The position numbers and the translations under genes were made by a program. Below are positions 54,935 through 63,369 of a stretch of DNA of 64,000 nucleotides, one piece after another. The DNA comes from Pseudoalteromonas gelatinilytica. GTDB taxonomy: Bacteria > Pseudomonadota > Gammaproteobacteria > Enterobacterales > Alteromonadaceae. The notes beneath the pieces are model-generated. The model did not search any database. It saw nothing but the letters and a program-made list of their open reading frames with translations, and was not told the DNA's origin. The DNA lies in NCBI RefSeq assembly GCF_001641615.1, contig NZ_LRRU01000020.1, positions 702,525 through 766,524 on the forward strand, in the 5' to 3' direction. How positions within the stretch are numbered: the stretch's first letter is position 1; every line of letters starts with the position of its first letter.

Positions 54935-54961
54935 CGAGTTACGAGTTACGAGTTACGAGTT
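54934..54961 (+). repeat. Four perfect tandem ACGAGTT units after the Tsx-like stop codon
   Basis: Four identical 7-bp units run from the last base of the stop codon. In the reading direction of the gene they give AGTTACG repeated, the same AGTTNCN heptad as at 20026-20060. A terminator follows within 12 bases, so the layout stop-repeat-terminator is shared by both loci. Confidence 0.9.
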
Positions 54962-54971
54962 ATAAAAATTA

Positions 54972-55008
54972 AAGCCTGTATAGTCAGCTAGAATACAGGC
55001 TTAGTTTT
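54972..55008. terminator. Terminator between the Tsx-like gene and a convergent lipoprotein gene
   Basis: A 10-bp stem (AAGCCTGTAT with ATACAGGCTT) with an 11-base loop is followed by a T-rich stretch that overlaps the stop codon of the minus-strand gene. Confidence 0.82.
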
Positions 55009-55510
55009 AATTAAATTGATTAGAAGTCCATTTAGACACATAGCGACCACCTGCAACAGCTATTTTCTCTAAACGGTCGCAGGCACCAAAAGCAACTCCT
55101 GAACCAATTTCCTTCGTTGTTTTAGCTATAATCTCATCACCTTTTTTAAGTTGCACATGTAAAGTTGCTGATGAGCTTGGTCTCACCGATGGAAAAACCC
55201 ATCTATGCGAGTTAATTTCAATATATTTCGCTTCAACGACATACTCTGCTTTGGATTTTTCTTGTTGTTCAACTAATGTTACTAAATAATTTTTTGCTGA
55301 ATCAGTAATCGAATTAGCTAACTTATCAAGCATGACACAATCACGTTGAACTTTATCTGCTTCAACTCCAAGGGCAAAATGCACTGCATTTAACGCTATA
55401 GGAGGTGTAGGCTTTAAGGCAGTTGCTTGAGTTTGCTGCTGTTTGGTGCTTTTACAGGCGGTTAAAGACACTAAAGTACATAGCAAAAAAGTAGGGATAG
55501 AATACTTCAT
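55007..55510 (-). CDS. Hypothetical lipoprotein
   Basis: This 167-residue lipoprotein has the lipobox LTAC at 16-19 followed by Lys, which suggests outer-membrane sorting. A Gln/Thr/Pro-rich linker leads to a globular part with WVFPSVRPSSSATLHVQLKKGDEIIAKTTKEIGSGVAFGACDRLEKIA. Its shape recalls small DUF4410-like lipoproteins, but I do not assign a family. Two Cys residues (CVMLDK and GACDR) could form a disulphide in the periplasm. Confidence 0.75.
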   Translation of the reverse strand: MKYSIPTFLLCTLVSLTACKSTKQQQTQATALKPTPPIALNAVHFALGVEADKVQRDCVMLDKLANSITDSAKNYLVTLVEQQEKSKAEYVVEAKYIEINSHRWVFPSVRPSSSATLHVQLKKGDEIIAKTTKEIGSGVAFGACDRLEKIAVAGGRYVSKWTSNQFN

Positions 55511-55585
55511 ATTAATTCCATTTAATTGTTTTTATTATTAAATCAGATAGTTATTTGATGATAATAGGAATCGACGAAAAATGAA

Positions 55586-55611
55586 ACAAAAAGAGCTGCA
55601 TAAGCAGCTCT
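55586..55611 (-). terminator. Terminator after the M48 peptidase gene
   Basis: A perfect 8-bp stem (AGAGCTGC with GCAGCTCT), 4-base loop, is followed by a T run on the minus strand. Confidence 0.85.
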
Positions 55612-55623
55612 GGGAAGATTTAA

Positions 55624-56421
55624 TTACAGTTTACACTGTGGGGTTTTGCCTTTTGCTTTAGCGGCTTGTTGGGCTTTTAATGCATCCGCCATGTGCTTTT
55701 GAAGCTCTTTAATGCGGTTACCCGGTGCAGGGTGAGTCGACATAAATTCTGGAGTACCGCTACTGCCCGCAGCACTCATATTTTGCCAAAGCGATACAGA
55801 TTGCTCTGGGTTAAACCCTGCTTTTGCCATTAAATCTAAGCCAACAATATCTGCTTCTGATTCATGTGAGCGACTAAACGGTAAGACAACACCATACTGT
55901 GCCCCCAAACCTAAAGCTTGCATGATCTCACCGCGGTATTGCACATTCCCCATATCTAGTGCTGCACCACCAACTTGCAGGCCTGTTTGTAAAAGTGCGT
56001 TTTGCGATACACGCTCATTAGAATGCTCTGCAATAACGTGTGCTACTTCATGACCTAGTACTGTTGCCAATTGGTCTTGATTTACAGCAACTTTTAATAA
56101 ACCTGTATGAACGCCAATATAGCCACCTGGTAATGCAAATGCGTTTGCTGAATCTTCTTCAAACACGACTACTTCCCACGATTGCTTTGCATACTCGTTA
56201 GGTAAAACGGCAATAACATCATCAGCAATACACTTCACATAAGCATTGACACCTGGATCAGTATTAACAGGTTGAGTTTTTTTCATTTCAGCAAAACTTG
56301 CTTGACCCATTTGGCTCATTTGCGAGTCTGAATAGAGTGCGATTTGTGTGCGCCCTGTTGGAGAGGTTTTACAACCCGCTAAAACTGCGGTTGCTAACAC
56401 AGCCATCATTAACTTTTTCAT
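55624..56421 (-). CDS. M48-family metallopeptidase lipoprotein (LoiP-like)
   Basis: This 265-residue lipoprotein has the lipobox LAGC at 13-16. It contains the M48 zinc motif HEVAH near residues 124-128 (TVLGHEVAHVIAEH), the third ligand region HESEADIVGLDLMAKAG, and the conserved STHPAPGNRI near the end. It resembles the E. coli outer-membrane protease LoiP (YggG), which is involved in quality control of envelope proteins. It is a single-gene unit closed by a terminator. Confidence 0.92.
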   Translation of the reverse strand: MKKLMMAVLATAVLAGCKTSPTGRTQIALYSDSQMSQMGQASFAEMKKTQPVNTDPGVNAYVKCIADDVIAVLPNEYAKQSWEVVVFEEDSANAFALPGGYIGVHTGLLKVAVNQDQLATVLGHEVAHVIAEHSNERVSQNALLQTGLQVGGAALDMGNVQYRGEIMQALGLGAQYGVVLPFSRSHESEADIVGLDLMAKAGFNPEQSVSLWQNMSAAGSSGTPEFMSTHPAPGNRIKELQKHMADALKAQQAAKAKGKTPQCKL

Positions 56422-56613
56422 ACTAGTCCTTCAAATACTTAGTGCAATTGAGGCTAATATAGCAAAGCATTGCTTAATTTTATATGAAAATGAACAATCA
56501 CCCACTCAGTTGTTATCATTTAGTTAATTCTTTTACTTAGCAGGCAAACTAAGTTCACCACAGTGATTCACACTGCTACAATAGTGACCTACTATTTGAT
56601 GAATGAGTAAACA

Positions 56614-57813
56614 ATGCCTTCCCCTGAGACTTTAAATAAACGCATTTTATTGCCTTTGCTGGCAAGTATTGTCGCGATTACGCCTTTGGCAATTGATTTA
56701 TATTTACCCGCGATGTTGGTGATTGCCAACGACTTGCAAACAACCATGCCAAATGTGCAAATCTCGCTTAGCATTTATTTAGCAGGTTATGCCCTTGGTA
56801 TGCTGTTTTTTGGCCCCATTGCTGATGAGCTTGGTAGGCGATTACTCGCTAAAGTGGGCTTAGCATTGTTTGGGATTAGTTCGTTAGCACTGGCGTTCTG
56901 TACTAACATCGAATTATTTTGGTCTTTAAGGGCCGTGCAAGCATTCACTGGCGCTGCTGCAACCGTCGTAGTGCCGGGTATTATTCGCCACATTTATCGA
57001 GAAAACACCGCCAAAGGCATGTCTTATGTCTCGATGATTATGATGGTTGCCCCGCTAATTGCACCGACCCTTGGCTCATTGATCATGGGTATTTCAACAT
57101 GGCAGGTTATTTTTATTGCATTAGCTGCCTATAGCTTTGCAATATTGGCGTTAGTGCAAATTCATTTAATCGATATCCCTATTTTCAAAAGCCAGCAACG
57201 TGGTTTAGCACTGTTTTTTAATAGTTATAAAACCGTATTTTCACGTCGCAGCGCCCTTGCTGATATTGCCAGCTCGATGTTTGCCTCGTTTGCATTCTTC
57301 TGTTTTTTAACATCGGTACCTTATGTATATCTCGATTTTTTTAAAGTAGATGAGCAATTGTTCGGTGTGTTATTCGCTTTTAATGTATTAGCGCTGATGT
57401 TTGGTAACTTTATGAATACGCGCTTGGTGCCACGTTTGGGCTCTCGTAAACTTTTGTTTATTGGCCTTGCTATTGGTTTTGTTTCTGGCGCTGCCTTACT
57501 GTTGTTCAGTGTGATACATTTATCGCTGTATTTTATCGTAGCCGCTATCGCCCCGCTGATGATGAGTTTAGGTATTGTAGCGAGTAATGCAGACTCGTTG
57601 ATACTGATGCAATTTGAGGAAAAGTCAGGTACTGCTACAGCCGTGATTGGTACCTTGAGATTCGGCAGCGGTGCTTTGGTTGGGCCTATCCTTGCTTTTG
57701 TTCACCCGCAAAGTGCCATTCCATTTTCTGCGATGATGTTCAGCGCACTGATACTTATCTTACTGGTGCAGCTTTGGCATCGAAAACTAGACAAAAAAAA
57801 TGCCTGTGAATAA
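56614..57813 (+). CDS. Bcr/CflA-type MFS drug exporter
   Basis: This 399-residue inner-membrane MFS protein has twelve helices. It shows the Bcr/CflA features AITPLAIDLYLPAML in helix 1, the motif A-like GPIADELGRRLLAKVGLALF between helices 2 and 3, and QAFTGAAATVVVPGIIRHIYRE in helix 4. Members export bicyclomycin, chloramphenicol, sulphonamides or cysteine; the substrate is unknown. Its stop codon lies inside the terminator hairpin. Confidence 0.91.
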   Translation: MPSPETLNKRILLPLLASIVAITPLAIDLYLPAMLVIANDLQTTMPNVQISLSIYLAGYALGMLFFGPIADELGRRLLAKVGLALFGISSLALAFCTNIELFWSLRAVQAFTGAAATVVVPGIIRHIYRENTAKGMSYVSMIMMVAPLIAPTLGSLIMGISTWQVIFIALAAYSFAILALVQIHLIDIPIFKSQQRGLALFFNSYKTVFSRRSALADIASSMFASFAFFCFLTSVPYVYLDFFKVDEQLFGVLFAFNVLALMFGNFMNTRLVPRLGSRKLLFIGLAIGFVSGAALLLFSVIHLSLYFIVAAIAPLMMSLGIVASNADSLILMQFEEKSGTATAVIGTLRFGSGALVGPILAFVHPQSAIPFSAMMFSALILILLVQLWHRKLDKKNACE

Positions 57814-57827
57814 CAGGCATTTTTTTA
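57794..57827. terminator. Bidirectional terminator between the MFS gene and grpE
   Basis: A 14-bp stem (7 A-T pairs then ATGCCTGT-type GC core) with a 5-base loop has long T runs on both strands. It sits between convergent genes. Confidence 0.92.
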
Positions 57828-57841
57828 TATCACTTTAAAGC

Positions 57842-58450
57842 TTATTCAGCTTCTTTTGATACCATAACCATTGCAGGACGTAATAAACGACCGTTTAATG
57901 TATAACCTTTCTGCATTACTGCAAGAACAGTATTCGGCGCTACATCATTGCTTGGTTGAATTGACATTGCTTGATGGAATTCAGGGTTAAATTGCTCACC
58001 TTGTGGGTTAACAATTTCAACACCAAACTTCGCTACTGCATCATTAAAGCTTTTCACAGTCATTTCGATACCTTCAAGCACAGGCTTAAGCTGCTCATTT
58101 TCTTTATCAGAAAACTCAATTGCACGCTCTAGGTTATCAATAACTGGAAGTAATTCGTTAGCAAACTTTTCAAGTGCAAACTTATGTGCTTTTTCTACAT
58201 CTTGAGCGGCACGACGACGCATGTTCTCAACATCTGCAGCAGCACGAACAACACTGTCTTTTTGATCGTTAATCGTTTGTTTAGCTGCTTCTAGTTCGCT
58301 GTATAGTAATGCGATTTCAGCTTCTGGGCTTATTTCTTCGCCTTCCACTTGCTCAGCTGCTTTTTCTGCTGCTTCTACTTCAGCTTGCATTTGTTCAAAT
58401 TCTTCGTTTAGTTCAACTTCTTGCTCTGGTGATTTTGTCTGCTCAGACAT
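57842..58450 (-). CDS. grpE: Nucleotide exchange factor GrpE
   Basis: This 202-residue DnaK co-chaperone has an acidic, disordered N-terminus (1-45) and a long dimerising helix (about 46-130). The C-terminal beta domain carries [46 protein letters not shown]. It promotes ADP release from DnaK. A sigma-32-type promoter lies just upstream, overlapping the end of the hrcA-like gene. dnaK and dnaJ are not in the window. Confidence 0.97.
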   Translation of the reverse strand: MSEQTKSPEQEVELNEEFEQMQAEVEAAEKAAEQVEGEEISPEAEIALLYSELEAAKQTINDQKDSVVRAAADVENMRRRAAQDVEKAHKFALEKFANELLPVIDNLERAIEFSDKENEQLKPVLEGIEMTVKSFNDAVAKFGVEIVNPQGEQFNPEFHQAMSIQPSNDVAPNTVLAVMQKGYTLNGRLLRPAMVMVSKEAE

Positions 58451-58487
58451 AGCTTACATGCTCCAATTCTTTACAACTGCGGTAATT

Positions 58488-58513
58488 ATGGGGATTGAAT
58501 TAAAAGATTCAAG
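58488..58513 (-). promoter_or_regulatory. Sigma-32 (heat-shock) promoter of grpE
   Basis: The minus strand has -35 CTTGAA (58508-58513) and -10 CCCCAT followed by AA (58488-58493) with a 14-base spacer, a near-perfect match to the heat-shock consensus. The -35 overlaps the stop codon of the upstream hrcA-like gene. Confidence 0.88.
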
Positions 58514-59453
58514 AGGCGGATGACCCGATTAACTCAAATTCTTGGATGATTGCTTCGATTTGCGCTGATTTTGGACAAATTATACAAAATCGACTTTGAT
58601 ATTCATGGTTATTAAAGTAAGGAACGCTGATCACCATTAACTCATTGCAATCAGTAAATGGTAACTGCTCGGTATTTAAAACCGATAAACCATTTTTGAA
58701 AGCGAGTTTATCTTCTACAAAATTTAAAAACGATACACCTATATTCAAACTGGTTTGGCAATCAACTTGACGATATAGGTAATTTTCACCTACCACGATG
58801 CTGTTATCGGAACCAAGCTTTTGACTTAATTGCCGTGTCCATTGCGTTAGTGAATCATGGCAGTTATGCGGAGCTGTGTTTGCCATCGCCTGCATGCGGT
58901 ATAAACCTTCCATCAAGGTTTGTTGGCTAAAGACAGTATTAAGCCAAGTCGCAAACTGGTAACGCACTGCATCCGATGAATCTTCCGGTTTACTGATGCA
59001 AATATTATGGCTTTGCCCTGCTCTATCGATTAACAATATAAGCCAATTACTGCCATCGAAATCAAGTACCTCTACACGAAAAACCAGTTGAGAGCTAACT
59101 TGCGGTAATCCCACACAACAGCACACTTTATAGCGCTGGCTCAAACCGTGGGCAAGCTCGACCAATTGTGCTTGCTGTGGCTGCCAATATGTTGCGATTT
59201 CTGACAATGCAAAGAATTCGCTGAGCCAATAATCAAACCCTGCATTGGTAGGCACGCGACCAGCAGAAGTATGCGGCGAATAAAGTAAGCCTTCTTTTTC
59301 AAGCCGTGCCATTGCGTTACGTACTGTTGCCGAACATACCGCCATGCCTTTTTGTTTGGCAATGCGGGTAGAGGCAACAGGCTGTCCTTCACCGTTACAG
59401 TAAAGGCTCATTACAGCTGAAAAAATTTGTTGGTCACGCGGATTTAATTTCAT
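58509..59453 (-). CDS. hrcA: HrcA-like heat-shock repressor
   Basis: This 314-residue protein has an HrcA-type N-terminus: a winged helix with GQPVASTRIAKQKGMAVCSATVRNAMARLEKEGLLYSPHTSAGRVPTNAGFDYW, which is the hallmark of the family. The following GAF-like and C-terminal part (about 100-314) is divergent and shorter than classic HrcA (about 340). HrcA normally binds CIRCE (TTAGCACTC-N9-GAGTGCTAA), but none is present upstream of hrcA or grpE. E. coli lacks hrcA. A divergent or retargeted repressor is possible. Confidence 0.8.
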   Translation of the reverse strand: MKLNPRDQQIFSAVMSLYCNGEGQPVASTRIAKQKGMAVCSATVRNAMARLEKEGLLYSPHTSAGRVPTNAGFDYWLSEFFALSEIATYWQPQQAQLVELAHGLSQRYKVCCCVGLPQVSSQLVFRVEVLDFDGSNWLILLIDRAGQSHNICISKPEDSSDAVRYQFATWLNTVFSQQTLMEGLYRMQAMANTAPHNCHDSLTQWTRQLSQKLGSDNSIVVGENYLYRQVDCQTSLNIGVSFLNFVEDKLAFKNGLSVLNTEQLPFTDCNELMVISVPYFNNHEYQSRFCIICPKSAQIEAIIQEFELIGSSAS

Positions 59454-59484
59454 AATTTATACATCTTGCTTCTTGCCAGTGGAT

Positions 59485-59511
59485 ATTTGGGCACAGCAAG
59501 TTTATTTCAAG
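59485..59511 (-). promoter_or_regulatory. Possible sigma-32 promoter of the hrcA-like gene
   Basis: CTTGAAA (59505-59511, perfect -35) is followed after 12 to 13 bases by GCCCAAAT (59485-59492), a partial match to the heat-shock -10. Confidence 0.45.
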
Positions 59512-59573
59512 TTATTTTCAAAGCATTAATTTTTAATGTAATCTAGCGATATGAAAGTTTAAGTGCAAATAAC

Positions 59574-60458
59574 ATGGATTCACCGTTTAAAACCATAGGT
59601 TTAATTGGCAAACCTAATCACAGTGCTGCGGCTGCTACACTTGGTCGTCTACACACATTTTTGCGCGCATTAGGTTTTGAAGTGCTAGTAGAACAACGAA
59701 CTGGCCGCCAGCTTGATGAGGTTCCTGCAGAAAACTTAGTCAAACTCGTTGATTTAGGTGAACGAGCAGATTTAGCGATTGTCGTGGGCGGTGATGGTAA
59801 CATGCTTGGTGCTGCACGAGTTTTGGCACGTTTTGATGTGGCAGTTATTGGTGTAAACCGTGGTAATTTAGGGTTTTTAACCGATTTAAACCCAGAAGGT
59901 TTTGAAGCCAGCTTGGAACAAGTCTTAAGTGGTCAATTCCTCGAAGAAAAACGCTTCTTGCTTGAAGTTGAAGTATATCGTCACGCCGAACTGAAAAGTG
60001 CAAACTTGGCAGTGAATGAAGCAGTACTTCATGCTGATAAAGTTGCCCACATGATTGAGTTTGAGGCCTTTATTAACAACGACTTTGTATTTTCACAGCG
60101 TTCAGACGGTTTAATTGTCTCAACCCCAACAGGTTCAACTGCTTATTCATTATCTGGTGGCGGGCCGATTTTGACACCTGAGCTCAATGCGATTTCATTA
60201 GTTCCTATGTTCCCACATACATTATCAAGCCGCCCTCTTGTGGTTGATGCCGACAACGAAGTACGTTTAAAGCTCAGCCTTGAAAATACCGATAGCCTGC
60301 AAGTGAGTTGTGACAGTCATGTGGTTTTAGCTGTGTTACCTGGCGATGAAGTGGTGATAAAAAAGGCAGATAAGCGTCTGCGCTTGATCCACCCTAAAGA
60401 ATACTCTTACTACAATGTATTAAGAAAAAAATTAAACTGGGGCAGCCGCTTATTTTAA
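59574..60458 (+). CDS. nadK: NAD kinase
   Basis: This 294-residue ATP-dependent NAD kinase is the only route to NADP. The catalytic [13 protein letters not shown] motif is near 69-81. The NAD-binding segment [22 protein letters not shown] near 177-198 is complete. E. coli NadK has 292 residues. It is divergent from the hrcA-like gene, and its stop codon lies in the terminator stem. The recN gene follows after one further gene, as in related species. Confidence 0.97.
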   Translation: MDSPFKTIGLIGKPNHSAAAATLGRLHTFLRALGFEVLVEQRTGRQLDEVPAENLVKLVDLGERADLAIVVGGDGNMLGAARVLARFDVAVIGVNRGNLGFLTDLNPEGFEASLEQVLSGQFLEEKRFLLEVEVYRHAELKSANLAVNEAVLHADKVAHMIEFEAFINNDFVFSQRSDGLIVSTPTGSTAYSLSGGGPILTPELNAISLVPMFPHTLSSRPLVVDADNEVRLKLSLENTDSLQVSCDSHVVLAVLPGDEVVIKKADKRLRLIHPKEYSYYNVLRKKLNWGSRLF

Positions 60459-60469
60459 GCGGCTTTTTT
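60444..60469 (+). terminator. Terminator of nadK
   Basis: A 9-bp stem (AGCCGCTTA with TAAGCGGCT) around TTT is followed by five Ts. The stop codon lies in the 3' arm. Confidence 0.9.
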
Positions 60470-60552
60470 ATCTCAATTGATTGCCAAGGCACCTTGATTA
60501 GCGCAAAATATTCAAACTTAATGCTGTATTATTTTAAGGATTCTAAGCCGAA

Positions 60553-61116
60553 ATGAGCTATATCGTTTTTCTTGCTCTATTATTACTTATTACCTTGCTA
60601 GGTTGTTACTGGATGGTTGAGAGCAACCGTCGCAAAGCGATTGAAGCTGAAAAAAAGCGTTTTAATCAGCGAGTAAAAGAAATTAATAACGATTTCAAAG
60701 ACAAACTAATCGACTTTAGTGAAGGGAAGCTTATTCGCCCGAAAAATATTTCGCGCCTAAGCATGATCACCAGTAATTACTTTGTTGTACAAGCCCATAA
60801 CGAAGAAAACCTCACATACCTTGAATACATTAGTGACCTACTGATTAATACAATCATGATGGAGGCGAGTAAAGCACAAGGCCCAGAACAAATAGACCAA
60901 CTTGCTGACCGACTTCAGTATTTTATGGCTGAATTACCTTACAATGGTATCGAATACAATAAAGCGTTTTACCAAGAAGCCCTCCCTTCTCTGATCGAAG
61001 TAATTAAATATCAGCCCCCCACAGATTTACAGGATGATCAGCCGCCAGCCCAGAGCACACCGGCGCCAAATGATTCATACCAAGAAAATCAGCTGTCAGA
61101 ATTAAGCAAAGCATAA
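60553..61116 (+). CDS. Hypothetical membrane-anchored protein between nadK and recN
   Basis: This 187-residue protein has one N-terminal membrane helix (IVFLALLLLITLLGCYWMV, residues 4-22). A coiled-coil-prone basic stretch (ESNRRKAIEAEKKRFNQRVKEINNDFKDKL) follows, then a helical domain (about 60-160) and a disordered Pro/Gln-rich tail. Nothing in it suggests an enzyme. A coupling with recN is not implied, because recN has its own SOS promoter. Confidence 0.7.
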   Translation: MSYIVFLALLLLITLLGCYWMVESNRRKAIEAEKKRFNQRVKEINNDFKDKLIDFSEGKLIRPKNISRLSMITSNYFVVQAHNEENLTYLEYISDLLINTIMMEASKAQGPEQIDQLADRLQYFMAELPYNGIEYNKAFYQEALPSLIEVIKYQPPTDLQDDQPPAQSTPAPNDSYQENQLSELSKA

Positions 61117-61143
61117 AAATTTAATTTGCAAAACCCGAAAACA

Positions 61144-61159
61144 CTGTATAAATTAACAG
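61144..61159 (+). promoter_or_regulatory. LexA box 1 of recN
   Basis: CTGT-ATAAATTA-ACAG is a perfect SOS core (CTGT-N8-ACAG) and contains the likely -10 element TATAAA. Confidence 0.92.
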
Positions 61160-61167
61160 TTAATTGA

Positions 61168-61183
61168 CTGGATGGATAAACAG
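61168..61183 (+). promoter_or_regulatory. LexA box 2 of recN
   Basis: CTGG-ATGGATAA-ACAG is a one-mismatch SOS box whose centre is 24 bp from that of box 1. It ends one base before the recN start, so LexA there would also cover the ribosome site. Confidence 0.7.
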
Positions 61184-61184
61184 T

Positions 61185-62858
61185 ATGTTAATCGGGTTAG
61201 AAATTAAAAACTTTGCCATTGTGAGTAATTTAAGTACTGAGTGGCACAATGGTATGACAGCCATTACAGGTGAAACAGGTGCGGGTAAATCAATTGCTAT
61301 TGATGCCCTGTCATTATGTTTAGGCGAACGTGCTGATGCAGGTGCTGTTCGCCCTGGTACTGAACGCGCAGAAATTTGTGCACAATTCGATATTAGCCAG
61401 CTCCCTCTTGCCCAACACTTTTTAGAGCAACATTTACTTTCAAGCACTGAAGGTGAATGTTTACTGCGCCGTGTTATTTGCAAGAATGGTCGTAGCAAAA
61501 GTTATATTAATGGCAGCTCCGTCACCGCTGCACAGTTGAAAGAGTTAGGTCAGTATTTAATTTCAATTCACGGCCAACATGCTCACCAGCATCTATTAAA
61601 AGCTGAACATCAGTTACACCTGCTCGATGCCTATGCAGGCCACAATCAGCTATTAGCGGATGTTAAAGAGCGCTATAAAGCCTACCAAGCATTACTTAAA
61701 GAGTTTAACCAGCTTGAACAACAACAGCAGCAACAAGCAGCTCAAAAGCAATTACTTGAGTATCAAGTCGCCGAGCTTGATGAATTTGCGCTACAACCGG
61801 GTGAATTTGAAGAGATTGAAGCTGAGCACCACAAATTAAGCCACAGCCAGACTATTTTAGAATCATGTCAGCGAGAGCTACAGCATTTATACGAAAGTGA
61901 TGAGCAAAGCGCGTGTTCGTTATTACAACACAGTGCTCAGCAATTTGCTGAATTGGCAAGCTATGATGAAAGCCTTTCAAGCATTGCATCGTTATTAAGT
62001 GAAGCGGCCGTTCAAGTTGAAGAAGCAAGCCGTGAAATTCGCAGCTACGTTGATGTGACCGACTTAGATCCGGCACGATTAGACGAAGTTGAGACTCGTT
62101 TAACAGGTGCTATGGACCTTGCCCGTAAACATCACATAAAACCCGAAGAACTGGTCGAATTTCATCAGTCTATTGCCGAAGAATTAGCATCAATTAGTTA
62201 TAACAGCGACCGCCTTGTGGCACTTGAAAGCGAAATTAGCAATGCGCTTGAACACTACAAACAAGCAGCAAAACAGTTAAGTGAAAGCCGCCATAGTTAC
62301 GCAGATACACTCAATCAGTTAATTAGCGATAGCATGGCGAACTTATCAATGGAAAACGGCAAGTTTGCGATTGATATCCAACAAACTAGCGATAAAGCAC
62401 CAAGTGCGATGGGTTTTGATACTGTCTCATTTTTAGTTTCAACCAACCCGGGGCAACCAATGCAAGCACTGTCTAAAGTGGCGTCTGGTGGTGAATTATC
62501 GCGTATTAGTTTAGCTATTCAGGTAATTATTGCTCAGCGGGTTACAACCCCAACTCTTATTTTCGATGAAGTTGACGTAGGTATATCAGGCCCTACTGCT
62601 TCTGCAGTCGGCAAGCTATTACGCCAATTAGGTAAATCGACCCAAGTTATTTGTGTGACTCACTTACCACAGGTTGCAAGCTCTGGGCATCAACAATTTT
62701 TTGTAGCCAAAGAAATTGCAAACGGCGAAACATTCACGCAAATGAGTAAACTGTCTAAAGATGGCCGTATTGATGAAATTGCTCGACTACTTGCTGGTGA
62801 CAACATCAGTAAAATGGCACGAGCGAATGCCAAAGAGCTTATTAGCGCACATGCATAA
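61185..62858 (+). CDS. recN: DNA repair protein RecN
   Basis: This 557-residue SMC-like ATPase helps repair double-strand breaks. Walker A GETGAGKSIAIDAL is near 30-43, followed by coiled-coil arms of moderate length. The signature SGGELSRISLAIQ and Walker B LIFDEVDVGISG complete the C-terminal head. E. coli RecN has 553 residues. I start it at ATG 61185 (MLIGLEIKNFAIV), not at the in-frame TTG 61164, because the TTG form adds residues not expected in the family. Two LexA boxes lie directly upstream, so it is SOS-induced. Confidence 0.97.
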   Translation: MLIGLEIKNFAIVSNLSTEWHNGMTAITGETGAGKSIAIDALSLCLGERADAGAVRPGTERAEICAQFDISQLPLAQHFLEQHLLSSTEGECLLRRVICKNGRSKSYINGSSVTAAQLKELGQYLISIHGQHAHQHLLKAEHQLHLLDAYAGHNQLLADVKERYKAYQALLKEFNQLEQQQQQQAAQKQLLEYQVAELDEFALQPGEFEEIEAEHHKLSHSQTILESCQRELQHLYESDEQSACSLLQHSAQQFAELASYDESLSSIASLLSEAAVQVEEASREIRSYVDVTDLDPARLDEVETRLTGAMDLARKHHIKPEELVEFHQSIAEELASISYNSDRLVALESEISNALEHYKQAAKQLSESRHSYADTLNQLISDSMANLSMENGKFAIDIQQTSDKAPSAMGFDTVSFLVSTNPGQPMQALSKVASGGELSRISLAIQVIIAQRVTTPTLIFDEVDVGISGPTASAVGKLLRQLGKSTQVICVTHLPQVASSGHQQFFVAKEIANGETFTQMSKLSKDGRIDEIARLLAGDNISKMARANAKELISAHA

Positions 62859-62904
62859 ATTGATAATTAATACTTTGAGAGTTTAAGTGGGTTAGAGTTT
62901 ACTA

Positions 62905-63303
62905 ATGAATATTAAAAATATGTTTACCGCTTTAGTATTTGGCTTGATTTTGCTTTTCTCAAACCATTCACAGGGCGCAACAACAGATTCACCTTATCAA
63001 GGTGCGCAAATAATCGTTACTTTATTTGAATGCTTTTTAATTGCCCTCCCTACTAGCGCATTATTTTTGATTGTTTGGAGTCGTTGGAAGCATTTACGTT
63101 TTAAGCAGTTACTACAAACGGTGTTAAATTCATCGTTAGTTTTCATGCTTATTAGCCTAGTAACAGTCAATCAATTAACACAGAATATATCGTCTTGGTT
63201 GATTGCTTTAGCGGTCAGCCATACATTGCTTGTTGGTATAAGTTATTTACTCGTTAAGCAACACACGAATAGAGTGAAAAGTACCCTGACTGGTTGCTGG
63301 TAA
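62905..63303 (+). CDS. Small hypothetical membrane protein
   Basis: This 132-residue protein has a signal-like first helix (residues 5-23) and three further hydrophobic helices (about 35-57, 70-90 and 100-118). Short loops and a basic tail complete it. No family is recognised. It follows recN by 46 bases and may be read from the SOS promoter, but nothing in its sequence supports a repair role. Confidence 0.6.
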   Translation: MNIKNMFTALVFGLILLFSNHSQGATTDSPYQGAQIIVTLFECFLIALPTSALFLIVWSRWKHLRFKQLLQTVLNSSLVFMLISLVTVNQLTQNISSWLIALAVSHTLLVGISYLLVKQHTNRVKSTLTGCW

Positions 63304-63369
63304 TAGCTCCATAATTTGCACACATTTGCTGGTTAGTATAAGCGCACATTAAGCTTATTCTAACTGCAA

